NCBI GenBank assembly: GCA_028583405.1
Contig: CM053248.1
Span: 24,664,543-24,728,542, forward strand
From: Pogonophryne albipinna
Taxonomy: Eukaryota; Chordata; Actinopteri; Perciformes; Artedidraconidae
Direction: 5' to 3'
DNA: 64,000 nucleotides
Shown: one piece after another, positions 10,003 to 20,599 of the stretch
Numbering within the stretch: position 1 is the first letter of the stretch
Layout of the letters: each line of letters begins with the position of its first letter
Position numbers and translations under genes: made by a program
The notes under the pieces: generated by a model
Told to the model about the DNA's origin: nothing
Database searches by the model: none
Seen by the model: the letters and a program-made list of their open reading frames with translations, nothing else

Positions 10003-12750
10003 ATTACTGAAAAAGTACACAGTAAAAGTAGTTCATATTATTAGTGCAAGTAGTCCTAGAAGTACTAAGTACAAACATGGCAGTTTCATAAACTACTTAT
10101 GGAAGAAATGTTTTTTAGACCACATTAAAGTTGACAAAAATGCTCATTCTTGTTCTCCAGAGAGGACTTTGAAACTCAAATTACTGAAAAAGTACACAGT
10201 AAAAGTAGTTCATATTATTTGTGCAAGTAGTCCTAGAAGTACTAAGTACAAACATGGCAGTTTCATAAACTACTTATGGAAGAAATGTTTTTTAGACCAC
10301 ATTAAAGTTGATAAAAATGCTCATTCTTGTTCTCTGGAGAGGACTTTGAAACTCAAATTACTGAAAAAGTACACAGTAAAAGTAGTTCATATTATTTGTG
10401 CAAGTAGTCCTAGAAGTACTAAGTACAAACATGGCAGTTTCATAAACTACTTATGGAAGAAATGTTTTTTAGACCACATTAAAGTTGACAAAAATGATCA
10501 TTCTTGTTCTCCAGAGAGGACTTTGAAACTCAAATTACTGAAAAAGTAGACAGTAAAAGTAGTTCATATTATTTGTGCAAGTAGTCCTAGAAGTACTAAG
10601 TACAAACATGGCAGACTCATAAACTACTTATGGAAGAAATGTTTTTTAGACCACATTAAAGTTGACACAAATGCTCATTCTTGTTCTCTGGAGAGGACTT
10701 TGAAATTCAAATTACTGAAAAAGTACAGAGTAAAAGTAGTTCATATTATTTGTGCAAGTAGTCCTAGAAGTACTAAGTACAAACATGGCAGTCTCATAAA
10801 CTACTTATGGAAGAAATGTTTTTTAGACCACATTAAAGTTGACAAAAATGCTCATTCTTGTTCTCCGGAGAGGACTTTGAAACTCAAATTACTGAAAAAG
10901 TACACAGTAAAAGTAGTTCATATTATTTGTGCAAGTAGTCCTAGAAGTACTAAGTACAAACATGGCAGACTCATAAACTACTTATGGAAGAAATGTTTTT
11001 TAGACCACATTAAAGTTGACACAAATGCTCATTCTTGTTCTCTGGAGAGGACTTTGAAACTCAAATTACTGAAAAAGTACACAGTAAAAGTAGTTCATAT
11101 TATTTGTGCAAGTAGTCCTAGAAGTACTAAGTACAAACATGGCAGTTTCATAAACTACTTATGGAAGAAATGTTTTTTAGACCACATTAAAGTTGACAAA
11201 AATGATCATTCTTGTTCTCCAGAGAGGACTTTGAAACTCAAATTACTGAAAAAGTAGACAGTAAAAGTAGTTCATATTATTTGTGCAAGTAGTCCTAGAA
11301 GTACTAAGTACAAACATGGCAGACTCATAAACTACTTATGGAAGAAATGTTTTTTAGACCACATTAAAGTTGACACAAATGCTCATTCTTGTTCTCTGGA
11401 GAGGACTTTGAAATTCAAATTACTGAAAAAGTACACAGTAAAAGTAGTTCATATTATTTGTGCAAGTAGTCCTAGAAGTACTAAGTACAAACATGGCAGT
11501 CTCATAAACTACTTATGGAAGAAATGTTTTTTAGACCACATTAAAGTTGACAAAAATGCTCATTCTTGTTCTCCGGAGAGGACTTTGAAACTCAAATTAC
11601 TGAAAAAGTACACAGTAAAAGTAGTTCATATTATTTGTGCAAGTAGTCCTAGAAGTACTAAGTACAAACATGGCAGACTCATAAACTACTTATGGAAGAA
11701 ATGTTTTTTAGACCACATTAAAGTTGACACAAATGCTCATTCTTGTTCTCTGGAGAGGACTTTGAAATTCAAATTACTGAAAAAGTACACAGTAAAAGTA
11801 GTTCATATTATTTGTGCAAGTAGTCCTAGAAGTACTAAGTACAAACATGGCAGTTTCATAAACTACTTAGGGAATAAATGTTTTTTTAGACCACATTAAA
11901 GTTGACAAAAATGCTCATTCTTGTTCTCTGGAGAGGACTTTGAAACTCAAATTACTGAAAAAGTACACAGTAAAAGTAGTTCATATTATTTGTGCAAGTA
12001 GTCCTAGAAGTACTAAGTACAAACATGGCAGACTCATAAACTACTTATGGAAGAAATGTTTTTTAGACCACATTAAAGTTGACACAAATGCTCATTCTTG
12101 TTCTCTGGAGAGGACTTTGAAATTCAAATTACTGAAAAAGTACACAGTAAAAGTAGTTCATATTATTTGTGCAAGTAGTCCTAGAAGTACTAAGTACAAA
12201 CATGGCAGTTTCATAAACTACTTAGGGAATAAATGTTTTTTAGACCACATTAAAGTTGACAAAAATGCTCATTCTTGTTCTCTGGAGAGGACTTTGAAAC
12301 TCAAATTACTGAAAAAGTACACAGTAAAAGTAGTTCATATTATTTGTGCAAGTAGTCCTAGAAGTATTAAGTACAAACATGGCAGTTTCATAAACTACTT
12401 ATGGAAGAAATGTTTTTTAGACCACATTAAAGTTGACAAAAATGCTCATTCTTGTTCTCTGGAGAGGACTTTGAAACTCAAATTACTGAAAAAGTACACA
12501 GTAAAAGTAGTTCATATTATTTGTGCAAGTAGTCCTAGAAGTACTAAGTACAAACATGGCAGACACATAAACTACTTATGGAAGAAATGTTTTTTAGACC
12601 ACATTAAAGTTGACACAAATGCTCACTTCCCTTCTCTGGAGGGAATTTTGCCACTCTCAAAAAGTACAGAGTAAAAGTAGTTCATAGTATTTGTGCAACA
12701 AGTTTATGAAGCAATAAGTACTAACATTATTCTCATAAATTACCCTGTTC
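10003..12750 (+). repeat. 177-bp tandem repeat array, right copy
   Basis: About 15 units of the repeat found at 1-1998, in the opposite orientation. Starts of the tgaaaaagta motif are spaced 177 bp, with one T insertion near 11885. The plus-strand 59-codon frame is open through most units; it is interrupted by an identical TAG in the units at 10541 and 11249 and by the insertion. The last unit decays after 12615. The unit has no recognisable domain, and most differences between units change the amino acid (Phe/Leu, Ala/Asp, Lys/Thr, Leu/Pro), which argues against selection as protein. Confidence 0.95.
10541..12311 (+). repeat. higher-order duplications inside the right array
   Basis: The four-unit block at 10541-11248 (708 bp) recurs from 11249, sharing diagnostic variants such as the TAG in tgaaaaagtagaca; its first three units match well. 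A two-unit block (354 bp) at 11603-11957 recurs at 11958-12311 with shared variants (tagggaataaatg). These are signs of unequal exchange. Confidence 0.75.
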
Positions 12751-13567
12751 CTCAATCGCAAATAATATAAATGAACCACATGCCATCCTTTACTTTGAAA
12801 TCCTCACCGGAAGTGTTCCTCGGTGGGATTTTCTGTAGCTTTAAAGTGGTCAAATATATAATACTGCACATCCGAAACGTCCAGCTTCCCCGGGTTGTTT
12901 TTATTGCATTACCGTAAACCTGTAACTAATCGCGCACTCGAAATACAGGGGCGGCTGGTTTGACCACGCAAAAGTGAAAGACGGCTGGCTTGACCGCAGT
13001 AGGTGGAGGTACCTTTTACAGGTTTAGTTGAAATGGCACCATTTTTCTTTCCATTCCAGCTTGCATGTAACATTTTTATTTAGCCTTCGAAGTATTAACT
13101 AGCTGTGAACTTGGGCAACTTATTTGTATAGTCTGAAGCTGGTGACATCTATTAAGCTATTGATAATTTCCCCTACATTTAATTTGTTCAATGTTAGAAA
13201 ACATATCTAAATATGTACTCGGAGCCCAAAGGGTCATCCTCAAATTGTTGTACATTTTAAATCAATATCTGGCCGAGAAATTAACATTCATTACACTTAT
13301 AAAGCTCTCATCAAATGGTTAGCACTTATCCTTCATGAATGATTACAACAATTGGCCATTGTCAAAACACATTTGTTTGTGGAATGACAAATTGGCTGTT
13401 TCTGATGTGCTATTAAATAAGGTTGGAGAGTAACCTTTCCAATATTTGCCCCTGAAATTAGTTTAAGGAAGCAAATACTAGGCCTAATGGTAATCAGTAC
13501 CTCAAAATGGTGACTTGAATCACTTAAATTCAAAAGGCCAAAACAATGGTGACATTTCTTTTTCCAG
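12751..13567 (+). other. spacer with GC-rich patch; presumed 5' region of the LRR gene
   Basis: A CpG-bearing patch at about 12880-13010 could be a promoter or 5' exon. No coding exon with an LRR N-terminus is visible here. The 3' end of the stretch is an intron ending in a good polypyrimidine tract and CAG at 13567. Confidence 0.35.
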
Positions 13568-14341
13568 TCTCTGTCGTCCCTTCAGTTCCTGGAGAAGCTG
13601 GCCTTGAGCTTCAACCAGCTGCGGGGGCTCCCTCCAGACTTCTCCCAGAGCATGTCCTCCCTGAAGGAGCTGCAGCTGGACCACAACCTGCTGCTGCACC
13701 TCCACTCATCCTCCCTGAGGGATTTAGAAAACCTCAGGAAACTGGACCTCAGTTATAATTGCATCTGGACCATCGATGTGGGGGCTTTCAGCAGCCTGAC
13801 CCACCTGAGCGTCCTGAGCCTGGAGGGAAACCGGCTGAACGCGCTGACTGACGGGCTGCTGAGCCGGCAGAAGAGCCTGGAGGTTCTGCTGCTCAGCCAC
13901 AACAACATCTCCCTGATCCAGACCCATGCTCTGGCCCCTCTGCGCAGTCTGACCCTGCTGAGTCTCCGGGGGAACCAGCTGGAGCACATCCGGTTCAAGA
14001 CCTTCCTGAAGCTCCAGACCACCTCTACCCACCTCCAGATGTCCCTCAACCGCTGGACCTGTGACTGCGAACTGCAGCGGGACTTCTCCAAGATCAGTTA
14101 CGTTCGACACCTGCATGTGGACGACTACCAGGACATCGTGTGCCACGCTCCGGAGCAGCAGGCCGGGAGCTCCCTGGCCTCCATGGACAGCCAGCTGTGT
14201 ATCGCTGAGACAGCCTCCGTGCTCGTCATCACCATCACCGTGATGCTGGCTGTCATCGGGGCGCTGGTCAAAGCCGAGCGCAACAGCAAGAAGAACGTGC
14301 AAACTGTGACTGAGGACGACTCAGAGAGACCAGAGAAATGA
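13568..14341 (+). CDS. leucine-rich-repeat type I membrane protein, 3' coding exon
   Basis: An exon of 257 codons plus stop begins after the acceptor tttttccag. It holds about five extracellular LRRs of the LxxLxLxxN type (e.g. LKELQLDHN, LRKLDLSYN, LSVLSLEGN, LEVLLLSHN, LTLLSLRGN). An LRR C-terminal cap follows with Cys165, Cys167, Cys192 and Cys211 counted from the exon start, then one membrane helix (about residues 217-235) and a short charged cytoplasmic tail. The frame upstream of the acceptor is closed, so the signal peptide and N-terminal cap must come from upstream exons, which I could not find between here and the repeat array 0.8 kb away. The exact family member is not recognised. 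The coding sequence looks well conserved, so this is either a working gene with a distant first exon or a truncated one. Confidence 0.8.
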   Translation, partial: SLSSLQFLEKLALSFNQLRGLPPDFSQSMSSLKELQLDHNLLLHLHSSSLRDLENLRKLDLSYNCIWTIDVGAFSSLTHLSVLSLEGNRLNALTDGLLSRQKSLEVLLLSHNNISLIQTHALAPLRSLTLLSLRGNQLEHIRFKTFLKLQTTSTHLQMSLNRWTCDCELQRDFSKISYVRHLHVDDYQDIVCHAPEQQAGSSLASMDSQLCIAETASVLVITITVMLAVIGALVKAERNSKKNVQTVTEDDSERPEK

Positions 14342-14490
14342 ATTTCACTTCTTTATTTTGACCTTGCTCGGTCCTCTGCTCCTCTGTGAAGTATCCCACA
14401 CTTCTCCAATCTTATGCTTAGTAAGGAGCATCCTGCGGACCCACTTACCTTAAATATTTTTAATCGCCTTTACAGCTTTCTTTTGTTCAC

Positions 14491-14830
14491 TTAAAGGTCC
14501 CATGTCATGCTTTTCCGGTTATTACCCGTCCCCTTGTGTGTTATGAAGGTTTTTCTGCATGTAAACGGTCTGCAGAGTCACAAACCCTCAAAGTACACTT
14601 TGTAGCGAGTAAAACTCTAACACAGAAAATACCTCGTTGGACATTTCTCTTTTTCCATTGTTTTCTTCCTGGGTACAGTGACGTGCCCATACCCAAATGG
14701 ACCCATTGGTCCAAATGGACCAATCCGTGGAGCCGTTAGGTTATATCCGTGGAGCCGTTAGGTTAAGTCCGTGGATTGGTCCAAATGGACCAATCGGCGG
14801 ACGTCCTCACACACACACTCAATCTTTTCT
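14491..14830. mobile_element. fragment of a fish MITE
   Basis: It starts aaaggtcccatgtcatgctt, a familiar end of dispersed fish DNA-transposon derivatives. The opposite terminus is not visible. It lies in or just after the 3' UTR of the LRR gene. Confidence 0.4.
14704..14797. repeat. duplicated perfect 20-bp palindrome
   Basis: ATTGGTCCAAATGGACCAAT occurs twice (near 14705 and 14776), separated by two copies of tccgtggagccgttaggtta. Confidence 0.85.
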
Positions 14831-15029
14831 CAGCTGCAGCTCCGTGAGGCTGTGAGTAGGTGTGTGAGCACACACACAAACTCCCAGCCATGCTGCGGGT
14901 GTGTGTGTGTTCGGGCTGGGTTTCGCTATCTCTAAAAAAACCTGATGGCAAATTCTAACTGGTAACATCAACAACACTTAGCCTATTTTTAAATTTCAGA
15001 AAAATCGATATAGGAAAGTACGTCTAAAT

Positions 15030-15860
15030 ATATGAAAAAACGACATAGGCCTACTATGTTTTTTTCCTGATATTTCCAACATACTATACTATGTTGTTGT
15101 TTCTGAAATTCTTTTAAAACATGTTGATATAACACACCATGTCCTTTTAGAGATGTTTTGGACTTCATATTGGCTATTTGGATTTATTCACATGTTTTCC
15201 ACATACGATGCTGCTTTTTCTTTCGACATGTTTTGATTAAATTATTTTAGAGAAAATACACTATGTTGTGCTTTTTCCCACAATATTTTCGGCATAAATA
15301 ATATACTGTGCCTTTTTGGGTACTATACTATTTTATGAATTTCTCGTAATAGTATACTATGTTATTTTCTAATATCTTAGACATACTTTGCCATGAATTT
15401 TCTTGGGATATTTTTGACATGATATACTTTGCAGTTTTTTCTGAAATTAAGTATACTATACTTTGATTCTTCAAATGTTTCAACAAACTACATTAGACTT
15501 TTTACAACATACTTTAGCATGACTTTTAGGACACACTATACTATTCCTTTTTTTAATACAAATAGTATTACATGAATACTACACAATACATATAGTATGT
15601 CATTAAAATGATAGTGCATTATGTTGCAATAATAATAAAATGTTATGTATGGCATGTCCAAAGGAAAGTCATTGAACATAAGACTCAATTGAGTTAAATA
15701 TGAATTCATAGTACAGTATGCTGTAAAAGGTTAGAACAAAGTAATTTTAGAGTAGGTTATTAAACAATTCATAGTTTAGTAATTCAAAACATATTCATGA
15801 AAGTCATACCATAGTATGTTATATTAAAGTATTGTTTCAAAACACATCATAATAAATAAA
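15030..15860. repeat. degenerate AT-rich minisatellite with TAGTATG motifs
   Basis: Many irregular copies of ATACTATRCT/CATAGTATG-like words with no fixed period that I can set. A similar block lies at 19.42-19.72 kb. Confidence 0.5.
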
Positions 15861-16441
15861 GCCAAACAAGTGTCGTCTCATGAAACAGTTCTGGGAGTAA
15901 CTCTATCTTCAGGAATGTTCTAATGATAAGATCAATTTGAAAGATTTTCATTTGGTATCAATTCCAACCTCATAGATGTAAATGGGTTGGAGAAAATAAA
16001 ACCAAATATATGCATACAGAGCAACCACCTTGCTAAAACACTTTCTACTAAAACATCCCACGAGAACATTCTTGAAGGAAGGATCTATTGCAGGAGCGTG
16101 GAAAGAGACTGGACTGTCTCTGGACTGAATGTCTAACCAGACTGTAAATCTAAGATTGTCAAATCAAATATAGACCATAATGCACTTTCATTCAGCCTTT
16201 CATCCTGTGCAAAACTGTTCATTTAAAGCATAGTTACGGTGGTCAGGTGATGGACTAATAGATACATATTATTGCCGTTATATTAGTTTGCACACAATTT
16301 TAATGAACTAATAATTCAAAGATGGACAATATGCTTCAGCATGTAACCTAATGGATGTACTTCATAAAGTGTGACTAAAATGTTATAATTACATTTGTTG
16401 AAAACCACATGATTGCACGAGAGAAAAGCGTCAAAACACTG
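15861..16441. other. intergenic, nothing recognised
   Basis: AT-rich spacer between the LRR gene and tmem101; no exon, RNA gene or repeat that I can support. Confidence 0.5.
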
Positions 16442-16447
16442 TTTATT
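16442..16447 (-). terminator. poly(A) signal of tmem101
   Basis: AATAAA on the minus strand, about 450 bp after the tmem101 stop. Other weaker candidates exist. Confidence 0.45.
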
Positions 16448-16894
16448 ACAAATAAACAAAACCCCATTCCATTAAAAAAAGCAACATAAGTATAATTTAA
16501 GTTTCCCTTTATTCGCAAACCCATATCTTGTAAATATTATACCATTTAAGACTACCTTCTTTGTAGAAGGTATTTTCTCAGTAAATACAGTATCAATACT
16601 TAGTGTCATGTTTCAGAGCATAACAGACAGAAATTTAAACATGGATCTGAATAGATAATTAAATTGCGAAAAAGGTAGCCTGTGTTTTTTCTTTTTCTTG
16701 CAAAAGCAAAAATACCAACTGGTGGGCAAAGACAACCGACGCTGCTTACACCCAACAGTCTCAGCCTGGAGTGTTTGAGCCCTGAGGTCGCAGAGCGGCG
16801 GCAGCTTTGGGTATCAAGTCGGGCTGCTGCGTAAAGCCAACAGTCCCCTCAGACACCTGGGTCTGTTAAAGTTCTCTGTGAGAGCCCAGAGGGT

Positions 16895-19800
16895 TCAACC
16901 GTCAGTGGCCAGGATCAGCACAGCGCCGAAGATACCCACATTGTGCCCGATCAGCTTCATCTGGTTCCAGAACTCCACCTTGCGAGAGTTGTGCCAGTAG
17001 CCCAGGTTGCCGTCGATGAGCAGGATCACCAGGGGCAACACCACGGCCAGGACCTGAGCCGCCAGGCGGATGTACCAGCCGGAGAGGAAGGCCAGAGCCA
17101 GCACCCCGAACAGAACCTCCAGCAGGGTCAGCGTGACCTCCCCCCCCACGATGTGCTCCACATAGGCCATTCTGTCCTCTTTGCTGTTCTGAAGGGAGTA
17201 CACCTGGGGGGGGGGGGATATTGTGTTACAGGTTAAGGTGGGATCATCATAACACCTGCACTGTTTTACAAGACTTTAACCTGCACACTTATGTCAATAT
17301 ATGTATCATGTTCATACAAATGCACTACTTTTTACTGTGATATCTTGTTTTAATAGTTACTTTATCACTTTAGTATTGCTGTATTATTATTTGAATTTCT
17401 ATTCTATTTGATCTTTATTCTTACCCTGTGTGAATCCTGCTTTTCATTCTGACACTGTTGCTGCTATTAACGCCTGAATTTCCCCAAGGGTATAAATAAA
17501 GTTTCATCTTATCTTATTATTTGACTTGTTCAGAAATAAACTGCCAACAAGCCTCTTGTCATTCATAGAAATGGTGATCATGCGATTGTACATTTATCTC
17601 AAATAAGATTATTTCATGTAGTGGTTGCAAGAAAAGCCCAGCAGAACTTTGGTGAGAACAGTGACTCCAAGATAAAGAGGCTTGTAAGGATAATGGCTGC
17701 TATAAGTAAATCATTATCAAATAATGAACCAAGCACTTTCTTTATTAATAACTTATTCTGTAAAATTACAAATCCTATGACCAAAAGATGTTCAGTTTAC
17801 TACATTTAAAAAGTAGAGCTGGAGAATGTCTGCTAAAAGGAGTTTTGGTTTTAAAGGTCCCCAACATGTTCTAATGCTTGATCCCATTTAGACCAACACT
17901 TGCTTTGGGCATCGAAATATAATGTGTCTGTTCAAAAAATGCACTTTTTGACAATTGGTCAATAAAATGTATTGCGTGACTTTTTTGGTTCTGTGTTGGT
18001 CTCAATGTGTTTTTATATCAGAATTGTTATCTTCATTCAGACAATAATGAAATAAATAAATACAATGAGTGTGGGTCTTACCATGCAGATGAGGTAGACC
18101 CCCAGGAAAACTTGTCCAGTAGACTGCAGGGATCTGCTGCGGGCTTTCTGTCTGTACACCTCCCCCGCCCCGCTGGCCAGAACCATGAAGCCTCCGATGA
18201 TGGCCAGCGCTCTGGAGTACATCCGAACCTGCCGGGAAACAACACTCGGGCTGAAATAACAACCTAAACAAGTCTATCCTACAGTGTGAATCTCTGATAA
18301 AGTGTGACCCAGATCCACGTTCCCCTCATGTGTGACACGGATCTATTTTTAATATTTAAAAACTGATCTAAATCTCAAACATATCCAATTACGGAGAGAT
18401 TTGACATCTTTCTGAGGAGTCAGAGAGGTGAGAGGGAGGGATGGGTGAGACTGACAGTGATAGAAATATCGAACAAAACCAACTACTTCTACATCAGGAC
18501 GAAAAAAGAAATGTAGAATATTATATTGTAGAAAAGTTGGAATACTTTTGTATTAACATGGGAATCATTTTGTATTTATGTCATAATTCATTTTATTTCC
18601 ATGTAAGGGTTATTCCATTTAATTTGTATCAGCCCTAAGAGTTATTTGGCTTTCAATGATTGACTGTGAGGAAGCAATGTCTTGTGATGTCTTTATGTGT
18701 GAAAGGTTCATTCAAAGATGCAATTTAAGCCAGGTTTGGACATTTTTGTCACAGCAGCATTGTTGTTTTTAAAAATAGAACAAAATACACATTAAATCAA
18801 CATTAAGAGTTTTACCAAAAAAGAAAATAATGTATACCATAACTGACATTAGAAAGCAGGGATACTGAATCAAAATGGGAATACACAGGGAGTCTGGCAA
18901 AGACTGTGTATACTTGATGCACGAGTTGCATTTTTTTAATTTGATATAACTGGTGTATAATAATACCTGTGCGTTACTGCACATTAGCTTTGTGACTCTA
19001 AACCACAGAAGCTAACTCACCTTAAGCCAGTCCCCGTAGTGCACTTGTTCTCCAACATACGATGCGTACGTGCTGACGGCCAGTTGTATGGCGGCGCCCA
19101 CTGCAAACCACCTCCTCTTCACCCCGAAGGACATGAAGCTGGCACACAGCACCGCAGCCCCCATGTCCACGTACAGGTAGGGGACAGGGATGTCTGGCTT
19201 CCTGGAGAGGACAATGGATGCAAAGAGATGCCATAAAACTTTAAAAGTACAGTAAAAACAAGTCTAAGTATATATATATATATATATTTGATCCCTGTTG
19301 GCACTGTGCTAGTTGGCAGCCTGTTGCAGGAGCGCGCTGTGTTTATAGATTTTTCTAAGAATTTCACAATTTTGGGGTCAATGAAGTATCTATCATATTA
19401 AAAAAGAAGGCATATTATAGAATCTCTTTAAATATTCTAGTAAAAATGATAATAGTATGTCATGGTAAAGGTATAGTATTCCATAGAAACATCTTAGACA
19501 TGTATCTAAAACATTTAATAACAAGTCATAATATAGTATGTTAAAAAAAAGAAAGCCATAGTATAGAATGTTAAAACATGTAATTAAATTGTATGTAATT
19601 CAACATTTATCAAAGAACGATAGTATAGTAGGTAATTAAACATTTATTAAAACATCATAGTATCATATGTCATAAAACGTATAGTAATGTGTCAATTAAA
19701 TGTATAGTACTACAAAAGTAATAGAATGGAATAAAAAAAGGGAATAATATCCCCCAAAGAAAGGCAGACAGGTAAGACAAACGATTTAGGTTGATATAAT

Positions 19801-20374
19801 TACAGGACAATTCAGAGGGGTGTGGTTGTCCAAGTCAAACCAACCCACCACAGACTGAAACAATACACGCCCAGTGTATTTAGGATTACAACCACTATTA
19901 CTACCAGGATAAATTACAGCCTTTTATCCTTCCGACTGAAAATTACAGACAAGGCTAAATATAACTTTTTAATTTAAACAACTCCATATGGCTGAAACTT
20001 ACGTCTGAGGTTTTTGCTAAAATAGACCCCAGCTAAATTGGCTAACATGAAGCTAGCTGGAACTTTGAACATAACATATATTAAAGTTAGACTGGCACGC
20101 ATAGTGTACAGTAATAATATCTGTCAAACTATATAATGCTTCGAGAAACATCTTGATAATCAAAGCTGATAAACGCAGCGTTAGACTGCCGTTAGCTAGC
20201 TTGTTAGCTCATTTCTAGCGCTATATTCTCCAAATCTGTTTACCTTTTTGAGTCCGCTCGTTCAGCAAACAACATCAACATGGTGAAGCAGTTCCAAAAC
20301 CCGAACCGGGTCAAAATAAATGCTCCCAACTGGCTGAGAAACCTTAAAGTCTGCTTCCTACTGGGAGCTGCCAT
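16895..20374 (-). CDS. tmem101: transmembrane protein 101
   Basis: Four exons at 20244-20374 (ATG at 20374), 19021-19201, 18082-18228 and 16895-17203 join in phase to give 255 residues, against 257 in human TMEM101. Recognisable blocks in order are LMLFAERADSKRKPDIPVPY, MGAAVLCASFMSFGVKRRWF, VHYGDWLKVRMYSR, SRSLQSTGQVFLG, ALAFLSGWYIRLAAQ, and the C-terminal NQMKLIGHNVGIFG followed by ILATDG. The protein is a small multipass membrane protein with about eight hydrophobic segments. Its molecular role is poorly defined; family literature links overexpression to NF-kB signalling. All splice sites are canonical. The start is fixed by a good ATG (caacaATGG) and by homology of the first exon. The upstream region has a CCAAT box and a GC box. 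Confidence 0.96.
17430..17515 (+). mobile_element. LINE 3' tail fragment in tmem101 intron 3
   Basis: The stretch around tgaatttccccaagggtata followed by ataaagtt and tctta-type repeats resembles the 3' end of a fish non-LTR retroposon. Confidence 0.4.
19420..19720. repeat. degenerate TAGTATG-rich block in tmem101 intron 1
   Basis: Repeated words such as catagtatag and atagtatgtt, in the orientation opposite to the block at 15.03-15.86 kb. Confidence 0.45.
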
Positions 20375-20564
20375 TGTTGATGCAATCTATCCGCCAACGA
20401 CACTGCGACTATTCAAAGGACTTCCGGACAAAAAAACACACACGTGTCGAAATAAAAGTACGCGTCCTGTACATTCAATACAGAATATAGAACGTGGAGT
20501 TATTTCCAACACGGATGATCTTATTTTGAAAATACTTTAAATCCTACCGCAATGTTGCCCTCCT

Positions 20565-20590
20565 ATTGGCTGATAGAACAAAGTGGGCGG
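20565..20590 (-). promoter_or_regulatory. tmem101 proximal promoter: CCAAT box and GC box
   Basis: On the minus strand CCAAT lies at 20565-20569 and CCGCCC at 20585-20590, about 190-215 bp upstream of the start codon. No TATA box is seen, as usual for housekeeping promoters. Confidence 0.55.
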
Positions 20591-20599
20591 GACAGACTT

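Noticed and set aside
10169..12674. Four long plus-strand frames of 126-244 codons in the right array as genes
   Set aside because: They are the 59-codon repeat read through; no promoter, ATG or domain, and variants are mostly non-synonymous. Kept as repeat only.
1..12750. CRISPR-like array
   Set aside because: The units are contiguous 177-bp repeats with no spacers, in a eukaryotic genome.
13724..14302. 192-codon minus-strand frame over the LRR exon
   Set aside because: Shadow of a GC-rich coding exon; the plus frame has clear LRRs, cap and membrane helix.
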